NCBI RefSeq assembly: GCF_020080835.1
Contig: NC_058160.1
Span: 26,647,152 to 26,711,151, forward strand
Direction of reading: 5' to 3'
Source of the DNA: Cotesia glomerata
Lineage: Eukaryota; Arthropoda; Insecta; Hymenoptera; Braconidae
Length of the DNA: 64,000 nt
Shown here: positions 8,818-21,800 of the stretch, in pieces
Position numbering within the stretch: the first letter of the stretch is position 1
Layout: each line of letters begins with the position of its first letter
Program-made: the position numbers and the translations under genes
The notes under the pieces: generated by a model
What the model saw: the letters and a program-made list of their open reading frames with translations, nothing else
Databases searched by the model: none
Told to the model about the DNA's origin: nothing

Positions 8818-11800
8818 GTAAAGTAAAACACAAGAAAAATCGATTAAATTTCACCCAATATAATGAATTTTAAAAGAGAATCATTATCGAGAGTAACTGT
8901 AAAAAATACAATAGATTGGATAAATGAAGAAAATTGCTAAGGTTTATCTTCAGTTGCTCATGAGTGCGCTGGGGAATCAGCGATTCAATTTGCTGAATAA
9001 ATAACTGTTGGACTTAATATTTAAGTTAGTGTAGTATGGATTCCGATGGATCGATGGAACGCCAGCTATAGATCTCTAGCTCAAGATCAATATCGAATAC
9101 CGGGAATATATTTACTAGTTCGTTTCGCTGGATAAATTAAATATATATTATTCTTCTCTTTGAGTAGTTTACCGTGTTCTGAAAGGTTTGCCGACGTAAT
9201 TTCAAGACAAACAATCACAAACGTATTTTGAATAATGGGAAATGTCAGATGCATTTTTATACAGCGCACTTGACTTACTCTGGCTTTGAATTGCGTCTTC
9301 TTATTTTCGGTGACTTACCTGATACGCTTTAAAATAATCCATTTTAAATAATGCATGTTACATTTATTTATTTATGTCATTTTAATGGTTGTCAAAAGAA
9401 GAAAGAAAAAGGAATTTAAGAAGAAATAACAAAAATTTGGTTTATTGATGTAATTTTTTTTAATTTAAATTTTTTAATCGCAATTCTTTCTAGAATGCAA
9501 AAATTTTTATTTTATAAATATTTTAAATAAATAAATTAATATTATTTCCAATCTATTGCTCACGGTAATTGAAATTGAAATTACATAAATAAATCCATAG
9601 AGTGAAATGTAAATAAATCAAGAGATAAAATATCAAAATTAATATCTGCAATGAATTAATTAATTAATTTAAAAAAATATCCCTGTTAATGCAAATTGAT
9701 AAATTAATAAATTTATAAATTAATAAATTGATAAATTAATAAATGATAAATTACAAAGTTAAATTGATAATTATCCATTAGCAAAACTAATTGATCAAAT
9801 TAATGAATAAATGAAATTAATGTGGTAAACTCTGTTGCAGTATTCTATTTGCCGATATTTGTGGATTTACGTCATTATCTGACCAATGTACAGCTGAAGA
9901 ACTTGTACGATTGCTTAATGAACTTTTTGCAAGGTAAGATATCATATATTATTAAGAGAATAAGCAAAATTTTGTGTCCAGGACAGTCATATGATAAAAT
10001 TGCTTTTTTTAGTGGAATTTAGTGTCATTGCCAAGGTCTTTACTTGAATTAGTGTCTCTTCAAAGTTTCATATCATTCTCACCAATAGTCAATTTATTAT
10101 GATAAGTATTTTGGCTGCATTCAAAAATGCTCTATCTGTAAATACATAATTAAGAAATAACCTTGTATCTCGTGAACTATTGACATTTTTAAAAATATAA
10201 GCTCATCCCGACATTACATTCATTAAGACCTTTCATTTAAGTACCCACATCAATTTTTCATATATTTATATATATATTATATATATATGTACATACGAAA
10301 AATATATAAAAATGCATGTGGGTACTCAAATGAAAGCTCTTGATAAGTGTAACATCGGGATGAGCTTATATCTTTAAAAATGTCAATAGTTAAGAAAATA
10401 TAGGGCATTTTAACAAATATCTTGTGAAATATTGACATTTTTAAAGATATAAGCTCATCCCGGTGTTACGCTCACCAAGACCTTTCATTTGAGTACCCAC
10501 ATCATTTTTTCATATATTTATATATATTACATATATGTATACATGAAAAATATATGAAAATGCATGTGGATACTCAAATGAAAGCTCTTGATGAGTGTAA
10601 CATCGGGATGAGCTCAAATCTTTAAAAATCTCAATAATTAAGAAAATATAGGGCATTTTAACAAATATCTTGTGAACTATTGACATTTTTAAAGATATAA
10701 GCTCATCCCGACATAACACTCATTAAGACCTTTAATTTGATTACCCACATCAATTTTTGATATATTTTATATATTTATATATATTACATATATGTATATA
10801 TGAAAAATATATAAAAATGCATGTGGGTACTCAAATGAAAGCTCTTGATGAGTGTAACATCGGGATGAGCTTATATCTTTAAAAACGTCAATAGTGAAAA
10901 AAGTACAGTGCAATTTAACAAAAGTCATTATTTAAAAAGCAAAATTTTATTTATTTATAGTTCACAAGTCACGGCAGTCACATAGTGACTGCAAGATTGC
11001 TAGTTTTTATTTACTTTATTTATTATACAAGAAGCTATACCCAAATGAAGTTCATTAAAAGTCTAATCCGTAGATGTTATAATAAAAAATAAGAGCAACA
11101 ATAAAAGACCCAAGCAATAACACAAAAAAAGTTTGCCTTTGTGTGACTAAATGTAATTGAAAGTTTTACCATACAAACGAGCATGTTTTTCAGCTATATA
11201 AAAGTCTATCCAACTCGGTTTATTGACAAAACGAGAAGAAACCTCCTAAGTAAAATACAGTTATTATAGAAGTTTAATAAGAGGAACACAATATAGTTAT
11301 TTTTGTTCTATAAATTGTTTTATTTGGATGAGAGTGGATGTAATTGATATATATTTATATATGAATTGAGTCAATCATCCTGTGGTTGACTGACGGAAAA
11401 TAAATCACAAAACAAATCTATAAATAGATAAATATCATGTGTATCATATTGGAAAATGTCGTGTTTGGATTATATAATTAAATTGTATACAGAGAAGGTA
11501 TTTCACCGGATTTATACCGTACGTACTTATTGAATATATTTCAGTAACAAATATTCATGAGTATTATTGTAGGATACCAGATGGAACATGAAATACGTAA
11601 TAAAATTTTACCGAGCGATACAATTGTGATGAATGTTAATTCCGAGATATCCTGTTGAAGCTCAATGAGAGTTGAGCCTACAGACTTGTTGGAATATTAA
11701 TTAATCAGTTATCATTTAATATAGGAGTTTGATTGAAATAAATTCACCGTTTATAGCTTTATTAAAGTATCATAAATTAAATTTATGATTTTTTATGCAT

Positions 11801-12805
11801 TAGTGTGATATTTAGGTATAAAAAAAAAATTTTTTTTTTTATATTTTCATGACTAAAACTTGGCAATTTGGATAATAAATTAAGATGTTAAATTATAAGA
11901 ATTGCAACGTTTCGCTGATTTATTTTAGCTTCATCAGTCAAACTAAAAATCAAAAAAAAATTATTTTTAGTTAAGGAGGTCTTTTCGCCATCAATGTTAA
12001 ATAAAAAATATCAGATTATGCATAAAATTAATTTTTATCTAATAGTTAAAATCCTTTTATCTACTAGTGAAGTTTAATTTATTCTTCACCGTGGAAATTT
12101 TTGAAAAAAAAATTTCTAAAAATGTTAGTATTTTTTCCGAGTCTTACGAAAGTCAGACCGTAATAACTTTCTCGAATTATGGCATTAACATGGTTAATGG
12201 CATTACATAGGTTGCCGTGGAATTTATGGAGAAATTAAAATTATAAAATCAAAGAAAATTTTTAAGTAACCTACATTTATATAGCGTCAGAACATTTGGC
12301 AACATTACGTAGCGCGCGAGCTTCAGACCATTCAATAAATTCAAACTAAACTTTAACGCACTTATGTTTTTCATACATACTTATTAATTAATTTATTGTT
12401 AACAAATTTTCATATTTCATAATTAAAAAATAAAACAATAATTAAAAAATACTAGCATTTTTGCCATGAGACATTAGAATGTCATGGTTTTATGACTAAA
12501 CATTTTTAATTAATTTATTTATTTACATTGACTGCAAAAACTTAAACATATTAAGCATAGTTAAGGTTATATTGTGCAAATGAAAATGTAAACATCCGAA
12601 ATATAGCGTTGCCAAATCACTGTCAAATTAATTTTTGTATTTAACCATTTTTAACTTCCCGCTAAGAAAATCGAAGATTTTCAAAAATTGGGAAGTTATT
12701 GGTTTTACCCCGTTTTTCGAAAATCGAGTTTTCATCAGATCTCGACGTTTTGAGGTCCTAGGAAGCTTCCCTGACTACTTCCGCGAGACTGTCACTATGT
12801 CACTA

Positions 12806-12843
<38 letters not shown>

Positions 12844-15800
12844 CCGCTTATAACTTTTGAACGGCTGATTCGATTTTATCGCGATTGGTGCCATTTGAAA
12901 GGGTTTGGCCAAACTTAGATTTTGAATATGATTTGGACCGATTCGGATCAGTAGATTTTGAGAAATCTTAAAAAAACGAAGAAAAAAAATTTTTTCAAAT
13001 ATGGTTTTTTTTGATAACTTTTAAACGGCTCCACCGATTGATTCCAAAAACTAATCAGCTCTAGACAATAAAAAACCACGTCGATCGCCACCAAACTGGT
13101 CAAAATCGGTTGATTCGTTCGAGAGATATCGTGAACGAAAGAAAACCGAAAAAAATGTTTTTTCGGGATTACTCCGAAATTTTAGATTCGATCAATTAAA
13201 ACCTGAAAATAACTTATGAGGATGATAAAACTGCGTCGAATGTCGCCAACCGCGTGAAAATCGGTTGATCCATTCAAAAGTTATTGCGGTTTCAAAATTC
13301 CAAAAATAGTGTTCGATGAAACTTCTATCAGACTTTTGAGATGGGAGAGCTCAAATGCATAGAAATATTATCTCTTTGAACTCAGTGAGCTCAAATTATC
13401 ACATAAATTATATTTTGAGCTAGAAAATCTCAAAAATGTCATAAGTACAATTTTAAGCGCCCAGGTATGAAATTAGTGGGAAGTTGCAGGGATGGCCTTT
13501 AGGGTGAACCGTTTTTCTAATTTTTTTTTATTTAATTTTCAAAATTTTAATGATTAATGCCTCATATACTATTTATTTTTTAATTTTAGGAATTTTTATG
13601 CGTTTTTTATTTTAATTTATCGAATATTGACTACTATAGTTGTTGTGACTCAACTGGAGCGAAAGGACTTCCTTAATACAAATATTTGACATGTAAAACA
13701 AAATAAATTAAAATATTAATAGTTACTCTTATGGTTAGTAAGTTGTTAATATTGTAATTTAAAAAAATTTTTGAGATTATGAACATGCTGTTTTACTCTA
13801 TTACATCCATTGACTTTGTCAAAACGAAACGAGGATGCTAACCATAAGAGTAACTATTGTTATTTTAATTTATTTTGTTTTATATGTCAAATATTTGTAT
13901 TAACTAAAAATAATTTTTTTTGATTTTTAGTTTGCCTGATGAAGCTGAAATAAATCAGCGAAACGTTGCAATTCCTATAATTTAACATCTTCAATTATTG
14001 TCCAAATTTCCAAGATTTAGTCATTTAAATATTTTAAATATAGACGAGAACTTAAATATTAATTTTTTTTCATTTTTTTCAGTGACCCGAATTTAAAAAA
14101 AATTTTTTAAAACTGGCCATTTATTCCATTGAGTTTTTTTATATAAAACAAAAAAAAATGTAATACTATCCTGGCACAGAAAAAAAAATTATACAATACT
14201 TTAATTATTATTTCAACATTTTTTATCCCTCTGAGCGTAATAAAAAATCTCGAATTATTCATAAACGGGTAATAAATAGGAATATAAACTATGAAATATT
14301 TTTCGTTTTTTGTGAATATTGTACCAGCGTGATGTCAAGAGTTGATAAAGTTAAAGGGCTGGAAAAAATAAAAAAAAATAAAAAGCCGGGAGAGATACGA
14401 TTACTCTTGATGCAACAAGAGCTAGTATCGAGATGGAATAAAATAAAACAAAAACTAAGCCACTGATAGTGAAAATAAACGAAACGAAATTGAAAAGGTT
14501 GCGGTACTTGAAAGTATTATCGATGAAAATTTAATTGGTATTTTTCAGTTTTAAATTCTAGCTATTGAAAGGTTTCAATGAGACAGACGCTAAGAAAGCG
14601 AAAGGCTCCGGACAATTGACTCAGTAGTAAGTCGTTTAGTTTAGTTGAAGTAAAATATAAAATAAATTAAGGCTTAAGTGCTTAAGACGCTGTGAAATTC
14701 CAACAAAGAATTTAAAAAATTTATTTAGTTTTATTTTTTCCAATTACAGATCATTGATTATTGATTCATCAAGTCGTAATGTAGTTGCTGATATTATTAT
14801 TTTTATTGCTATAGAACAGAATAGAAAGAAAATTTTTTTCTGCTCCTTGAATAATAATTACTCGGAGTCATGCGATATCGCACATAAATGTAATTCCTAT
14901 TTTTTAATCTTACTCCGTACAACTGAAGAACTCCATTCTTAAGTTTTTCTTTGAAAATTTATCTCTCGAGTACAAGAAAAAAATTATCATCCAACTTGAA
15001 GTGGTTATATAAAGAAAAAAATAATAATAATAATAATATTAAAGTTAAATAAATGTATGTTTGAATAAAAGTACTCTGAAGTCGCGCAAAAAAATTTCAT
15101 TATATTCTGCTCTACGTCAGAGTATTGAAAAAAGAAGTAATTACTGGACGTGAATACACTAAAGTCGAATTCTGATAATATTTCATTTCCCTTAATTTAA
15201 TATTCTATTGGATTTTCTTTATTTTAGAATTTAATTAACACTCGGTGCTTCGAATTTATTGATAAATAGATCAAGGACGAGATTTCAATCAACAAATAAT
15301 CATTATTATCGGCTCCTTTTATCTCGAAAATTTCCATCTCACTTACCTTCAACTTGAATTTTTAATTCAATTTCAAAACAAAACTCCCGTAAAACTAATT
15401 ACGCAAATTACTTCCGATATTTGAATACGAATTATAAATTAAGCATAGTTTCTTTTTAAATTTAGTTAGAGAGTTAGTTTAAAAGAAGATTAAACGATCT
15501 TTTAAGATAAAACTCAAGATATTTTTATTACTTTTTTCAAAATATACATTTATACTTTTTATCAAAAGAGCACTTAGGATAAATTTAGTCTAAATTTTTA
15601 TCTTAATCCTGATAATTCAAAATAAAGTTTTAAAAATTTACATATGCAAATATATTTTTTTACCTAAAATTTTTCCACTCAGATATTTATCCCTGATTAA
15701 GAAATCTAATTTAAAATTTAATTTATAGTATATCTATATATTAATTAACTCAAATAATTTTGAATTTTTTTTTTAATCATTTTAAATTAGATTTTTTAAT

Positions 15801-18800
15801 CAGGGTCAACTCAAAAATCAACATATTAAATCAAATAAATTGTACAAAAAAAATAACACACACCATTTTAGCTAAAAACAGAATAGTATGATAATTATGA
15901 AAAGTGTTCAGTCTTTGTTATTTTTCACTATTCATGATACTGAAATCAGCAAACATCTGAAAATTTAAAAAAAATTTTTTTTTTAATTTGCATTTTTAAT
16001 TTGTTGCAATTTCTACATGGAAAGAACAAGATGACACTGGATATCATCTTAGATTATACTCAGTGATATCTGTGGTGAAAAAAATTTTTAGATAGTAGCT
16101 AAAAAAAATCCAGATTATACTGCGTGATATCTGGATTATACTCATTATAATCTGGAGTAATCGGAAAAAATAGACCTGGAAAAAATTTTAAAGATGAAAA
16201 ATTCATATCATTTCATTAAAATTATTATAAAATAAAAATTATAATGATAATAATTGTATCACACTCACAATTTTCCTGAAAAACAAGCACCCCCAGAATG
16301 ATCATTCTATTTTTTGTTACAAAAAAAAAAAAATTATTATTATTATTATAATTTTAACGAAATAATATAAATTTTTCATAATTTAAAAATTTTTTACGGG
16401 TCTATTTTTTCCGGGATTCGTAATCTGGATGATACTCATTGTAATCAGGATTATACTAGCTACTATCTGTAATTTTTTTTCACTTAGTATAATCTGGGAT
16501 GATATCCAGTGTCATCTTGTTCTTTCCGTGTAGATATAAAATTTTTTACTAAATTTTTTTAATAATAATTTATTTATTAAAAATTGACAATGTCTATTAA
16601 TTTCAGTATCTTTACTATTCACAAATAATATAAACTTTACAATCTAACATTGAACTTTAAAATTGAAGAAGCTCCACTTTACAAACATCATGATACGCGT
16701 TGCGTATCAGCGCGTAGGGAAAACAGCTCTCCAGAAGATCCATCGTCAAAAAAGGGGATTCTTGAACAATTTCATTGAGCAGAAGATAAATAGACTCCCG
16801 GTTCTTGATGCTATCTTTATCATTTTCCTGCCCTAGTCTCAACAAACTGGACGAAGCAAGCGCCAAAAACTCTTTCATCCTGTCTTCAATGTCGTTTTGT
16901 CCACAAATCGTAAAAAGCGCCCCGAAGATATTGTTAATAGCAGTAGCGATGCAATGAACATTATTAGAATGTCCCTCTAGCGACGCGCGATAAAATGAAT
17001 TTTCATTGCGCGCTAATTTCGGAATGGAAACAGCAATAAAAACCATCAGAAGACAAACAATCAGATCTTCTTCCTCCTCCGACACATTTGAATCATCATT
17101 AGATTGACTTTTTAGAGCATTAATAAGCGCGGGGTCAACTTTGCATGTTAACCCAACAGCTGACGTCATTTCGGAGACCAAATTCATCGGATCGTCAGAA
17201 GGCAAATGGTGCCGCAAATCAGCAATTGAACTCAGAAGAAACGGAATTTTCTCCTCTAGAACATCATTGAGCGCATCTTGCGCGAGCTGCCTGAAGCTGA
17301 GGATCACACCAATAATAGTAAACCTCTGCAAAACATTCTCTACACTGTGCAATCGTTTGAACTGATCAATCATTATCTCCGGTTTATCAAAGTTTGTCCT
17401 CAAAGTTATCAAAACTTCTCTATTATTGACCACCAGTTTCTTCAACTCCTGGACCTGACTAGAGATGTGCCACATCAAAGTTTCATTGAGCATTTTCATA
17501 CCATAGGGACCAATAAGTTCCGCCAGAGCTCGAAGTTCGTTAATATCCGTAAACTCTTCAGCATTAAACGGAATCGCTCCTTCAGCCGACAAACTAACAA
17601 AAGCTCGTTGGTTCGCAGAAAAGCATATATTCCCACCACTGACTCTCCTTAGCAACACGTCTGAATACCACTGGGTATACAAAGCAGCAATCGTCTTATC
17701 ACCATGACTGTCAACAGGCTGGGTCTGCTGAAGCAGCGCGTTATTGAATATCCTGGTGATGTCTATATGAACGTAATTTTCAACAGACTGCAGCACATTC
17801 ATATAAGCTCTGATACTAACCACCAACTCAGACGGTTTTGCAATTTCACTGGACTCTGGATTGAACATCACCATTCCCACTAAAGCTCGCGAAAACCTTG
17901 CTTCAAGATGTTGGTTCAAATATTCTCGGGAAGCGAAGGTAATATTCCAAACTGTGATTGCAGGGCAGTAATTTATCGCATGGCAAAGTTCCGTTAAAGC
18001 CATATGTAACTTGTCCATCGTAGTAAGTTGCTCTCGTGTTCTTCTGTAGCTTTCTACTCCCGGTTTCTGTATTTCACTGACGTTCTTCTTGTTTTTGTCC
18101 TTCTTCTTGCGGTTGAACGCCTGGGATATCAATTGCGCGCAATGTTTCGGCAAAAGTCGGTCGCTCATATTGCATTGCTCGTCGCAGATGGTCGTGATAA
18201 TATTCTTGGCCTCCTTGGCCATTTCATTGAGAAACATGTCGACGATAGACCGGCTTCTGTCATGAATGTGGTGCCTTTCTTCGGGGCAAAGTTGGTGAGT
18301 TGAAGTTTGAAAGTGGCTGCAAATCAGCGGATAGGCTATTATAAATCTATTTTGAGCTGGAAATTCAAGACACATGTGGAATTGTTCCTCAAAAACTTTG
18401 CTGTAAAAGCAATAAATCGACAAATCTGAAGTATCGATAAGCATTTCGTCCAGATAGTCGATCATTTTCGTGTGGAAGATTACCGTATCCATAAAACCCG
18501 CCAATTCGCGGTTATCCATAAGACTCAAATTGCAATTACTCACAGACATGTAGGCTTGTAACCTGATCCAGTCGAGTCTCAGCCCACGGAAATCAAAGAG
18601 TTCGTTTTCTTCAACCTGTTTCACGGTAAGGCTGGCCATACTGGAGCACAAATCACTCAAAATAACGCCTTCTTCTTCTGGAAGACCCGACAAATTTTGG
18701 ATGATCTGGTGGAGGAATGGGGCGTCAAATCCTGACAAATACTGAACATAATACCTCTGAAGAACTTGGGAGTATTTTCTCACCAAAGCTCTTAGTTCTT

Positions 18801-21800
18801 CGCAGTGAAACAGCAGCTCAGGAAGCTGCCGGTCCACCAAATCTTCGTTTCCTCGAGCCTTGCTTTTCCCCTGAGTCGGGGGATTTTCACCGTGTCTTAT
18901 GATCCAGAGGACTTCGTCCCTAGCGTGAGACAGACCCATGAATACTAGGAGTGCTTTTGGACCAAGAAGACCTGGCTGGTCGCTCAGAATCAGCCCCAAG
19001 TCTTTTAAAGCAGCTCTGAGAAATTTTCGCTTTTCTCTGTGCCTATAAGCGGACTTTTGGACCGCTTGGGTGTAGCAGTCTTTTACCTCGGAGATCCGCT
19101 TGCTGTAACCCTTGATGCTTTCGAAAAAAGACTGTATATACTGGTGGATATAAATAACCTCATCACGAAAGAGGGTTAATACCCAACCGGATTCCAGGGC
19201 ACTGGTCCACAGTTTGTTCGAGTGGTCTTGACTTAAAACCGTATGACAGAGGGTAAATCCGAGGATTATCCATTTTTCTACTTTATCTATACTAAGAGTT
19301 TCACAAGACATTATTTCGGTAGAGGCGGCCTTTAATATTTTGCCCGGACTACCAATTATACTTAACTTCTGATCCGCTCGCCAGTTATCCGCGGTCATAT
19401 TTCTGCTGGGATATATCGCCCAGAGCGAATTCAACGCGCCACGGAGTAAATTTAAGTGGGGAATAAATTCTTCGGAAAGTTTCTTTAGCGGAATGTCGTA
19501 GTCTACGATCATTTGTCCGAGTCGGGGGAATGTATTGTCGCTTTTCTTGTTAACCATCTCATAGGCGATGTTAAAAAGCCCCAATACTGCCTTGCGGTCT
19601 TCCCACTTTGAAAGTAGGATCATCAGAGTTATATAGGTGGATATCAAGTCCAAGTACGCCTTGGTTAGGTCAAAGTTAAGGGTGATGTCTAGGAAAACCC
19701 CGCAAGCGTCCATCGTGGTCAACAACTCGCAAACGTTATCTTTAAAGTCTAGCAAGTCTACAATTGTGTAATAGTACAGTGACAACGATTTAACTATTTC
19801 ATTACGCAAGTTTGTTACCGTCTGAAACCCCTTGGCGTCGACGTTCGGGAACTTCTTGACTATCAGCTTTATAGCCGACTCCAATGATTTGTCAGCCAAT
19901 ACTGTCGGCGGTTTTGACTTTGTGTCGCAGGCTTTTTTTATGTTGTACAACCGCGTCAGCATTCCTATGCCCCGGTCGTTCAGGATTATCAGCTTTTCGG
20001 CTAATTTTTGTTGGCTGGGCAGCACTGAGCGAGACATTTTTTTTATTAATTTTTTATGACTACTTTTAACTCTGTGATATTATATTTATAATTTTTTTTA
20101 TAAAAATAAATTTACTGTTTCAGGCACTGGTTTTTTAAACTGGTTACTGAAAAAAATAAATAATTAAATAAAATATTTATTAAAATTAATGTAAATAATT
20201 GTATTAAATATATTTACATAGTATTACTGATGAGTGATGAATAATGAATGGGGCGGTTACCAGATATGCGTAAAACGTATTTATGGATATATTTTAGTAG
20301 TATAAAAAGTATTATGCACTTTATATAAAATTTTTGGTAATATATACTATATATAATATAAAAAAAATATTTTAGTAACTGAATTTAATGACAATTTCAT
20401 TTTACACTACACTTTTGTGACAGCACTCCAACATTGCGGGGATTATAAACAAATATGTGTGTGTTTATGCGTGGAAGGTTAAGGCTTGAGCTGACGGTTG
20501 AGTATCGATTGGAACTCTATCTAACGGCGGAGAAAAAAGTTTATATTCACTCATTTAATGTCCGGTCGATAAGGCCCAGTTCTAACTACCGATTGCTGCG
20601 GGCCCATTTATTATAAATAATACTAAAGTTAGCCGACGTTTTTAATTTTTTAATAATTAAATTAGAACAAAAAAAAATTTTTTTTTAATTGCACTTACAG
20701 TTTTTAAAGTTTTTTACAAATGAAATTTTTTTTTTATTTTTTTGTAATAATTTTTTCAATAACAAGAAATTCTAAAAATTTGTATATATCGACTAACTTA
20801 ATTTTCATTTATTATGAAAATTAATAATACTAAAGTTAGCTGACATTGTTAATTTTTTAATTTTTTTTTAATAATTAAATTAGAACAAAAAAAAATTTTT
20901 TTTTAATTGCACTTACAGTTTTTAAAGTTTTTTACAAATGAAATTTTTTTTTTATTTTTTTGTAATAATTTTTTCAATAACAAGAAATTCTATAAAAATT
21001 TTTATATATCGACTAACTTAATTTTCATTTATTATGAAAATTAATAATACTAAAGTTAGCTGACATTGTTAATTTTTTAATTTTTTTTTAATAATTAAAT
21101 TAGAACAAAAAAAAATTTTTTTTTAATTGCACTTACAGTTTTTAAAGTTTTTTACAAATGAAATTTTTTTTTTATTTTTTTGTAATAATTTTTTCAATAA
21201 AAAAAAATTATAAAAATTTTTAGATGTCAGCTAACTTAATTCTCATTTATTATGAAAATTATGTTAGCCGGTATCTGAAAATTTTAATAATTTTTCTTTT
21301 TATTGAAAATTATTACAAAAAAAAAAATTTTTCATTTGTGAAAAAATTGAAAAACTACAAGTGCAGTTTTTAAAAAATATTTTTTAGTTCTTATTTAATA
21401 AAAGAAAAAAAATCAAGAAATTAAAAATGTCGGCTAACTTTATTATTACCCATTTGTTTAATTATTTTTTATTTTTTATGAAACTGACTTTTTTTTATAA
21501 TACATTTTAAAAGTTAATTAACAATAATAATTAATTTAAGAATTTTAGATTAAAAAAAATTTTTTTATCTAATGAAAAATTAGAAAAAAATTTAAGAAGA
21601 AAAGTTACACATTTATAGGAATTTAAAAAAATTATTAATGCAATTTTTAAAAAATAATTTATTAATTAAACAAAATTAATCAAGTTTCTGATAATTTTAG
21701 TATAATAATTAATACTAAATAACTAAATTTTAAAAATAGCATTTATACTTTATTTTTAATCTCTAAGAGTAGAGTTTTTATTTTTTCATTAAAATTTTAC

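Larger units (their letters stand above)
11849..14024. mobile_element. Large inverted-repeat element in cyclase intron
   Basis: The left arm (about 11849-11997) and right arm (about 13655-13676 and 13900-14024) are reverse complements. They share TTAAATTATA, GCAACGTTTCGCTGATTTA and CTTCATCAG. The right arm is split by a TTAA-flanked insertion at 13677-13899. The interior carries a second TIR element (12653-13484). No protein-coding ORF is visible; class uncertain, perhaps related to Penelope-like or foldback elements. Confidence 0.6.

Noticed and set aside
12635..12853. 72-codon frame with a poly-CV tail
   Set aside because: It is created by a TIR element and a (TG)n microsatellite.
17141..20069. 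Plus-strand ORFs overlapping Hem
   Set aside because: Short antisense frames across a conserved 1126-codon gene, with no family similarity.
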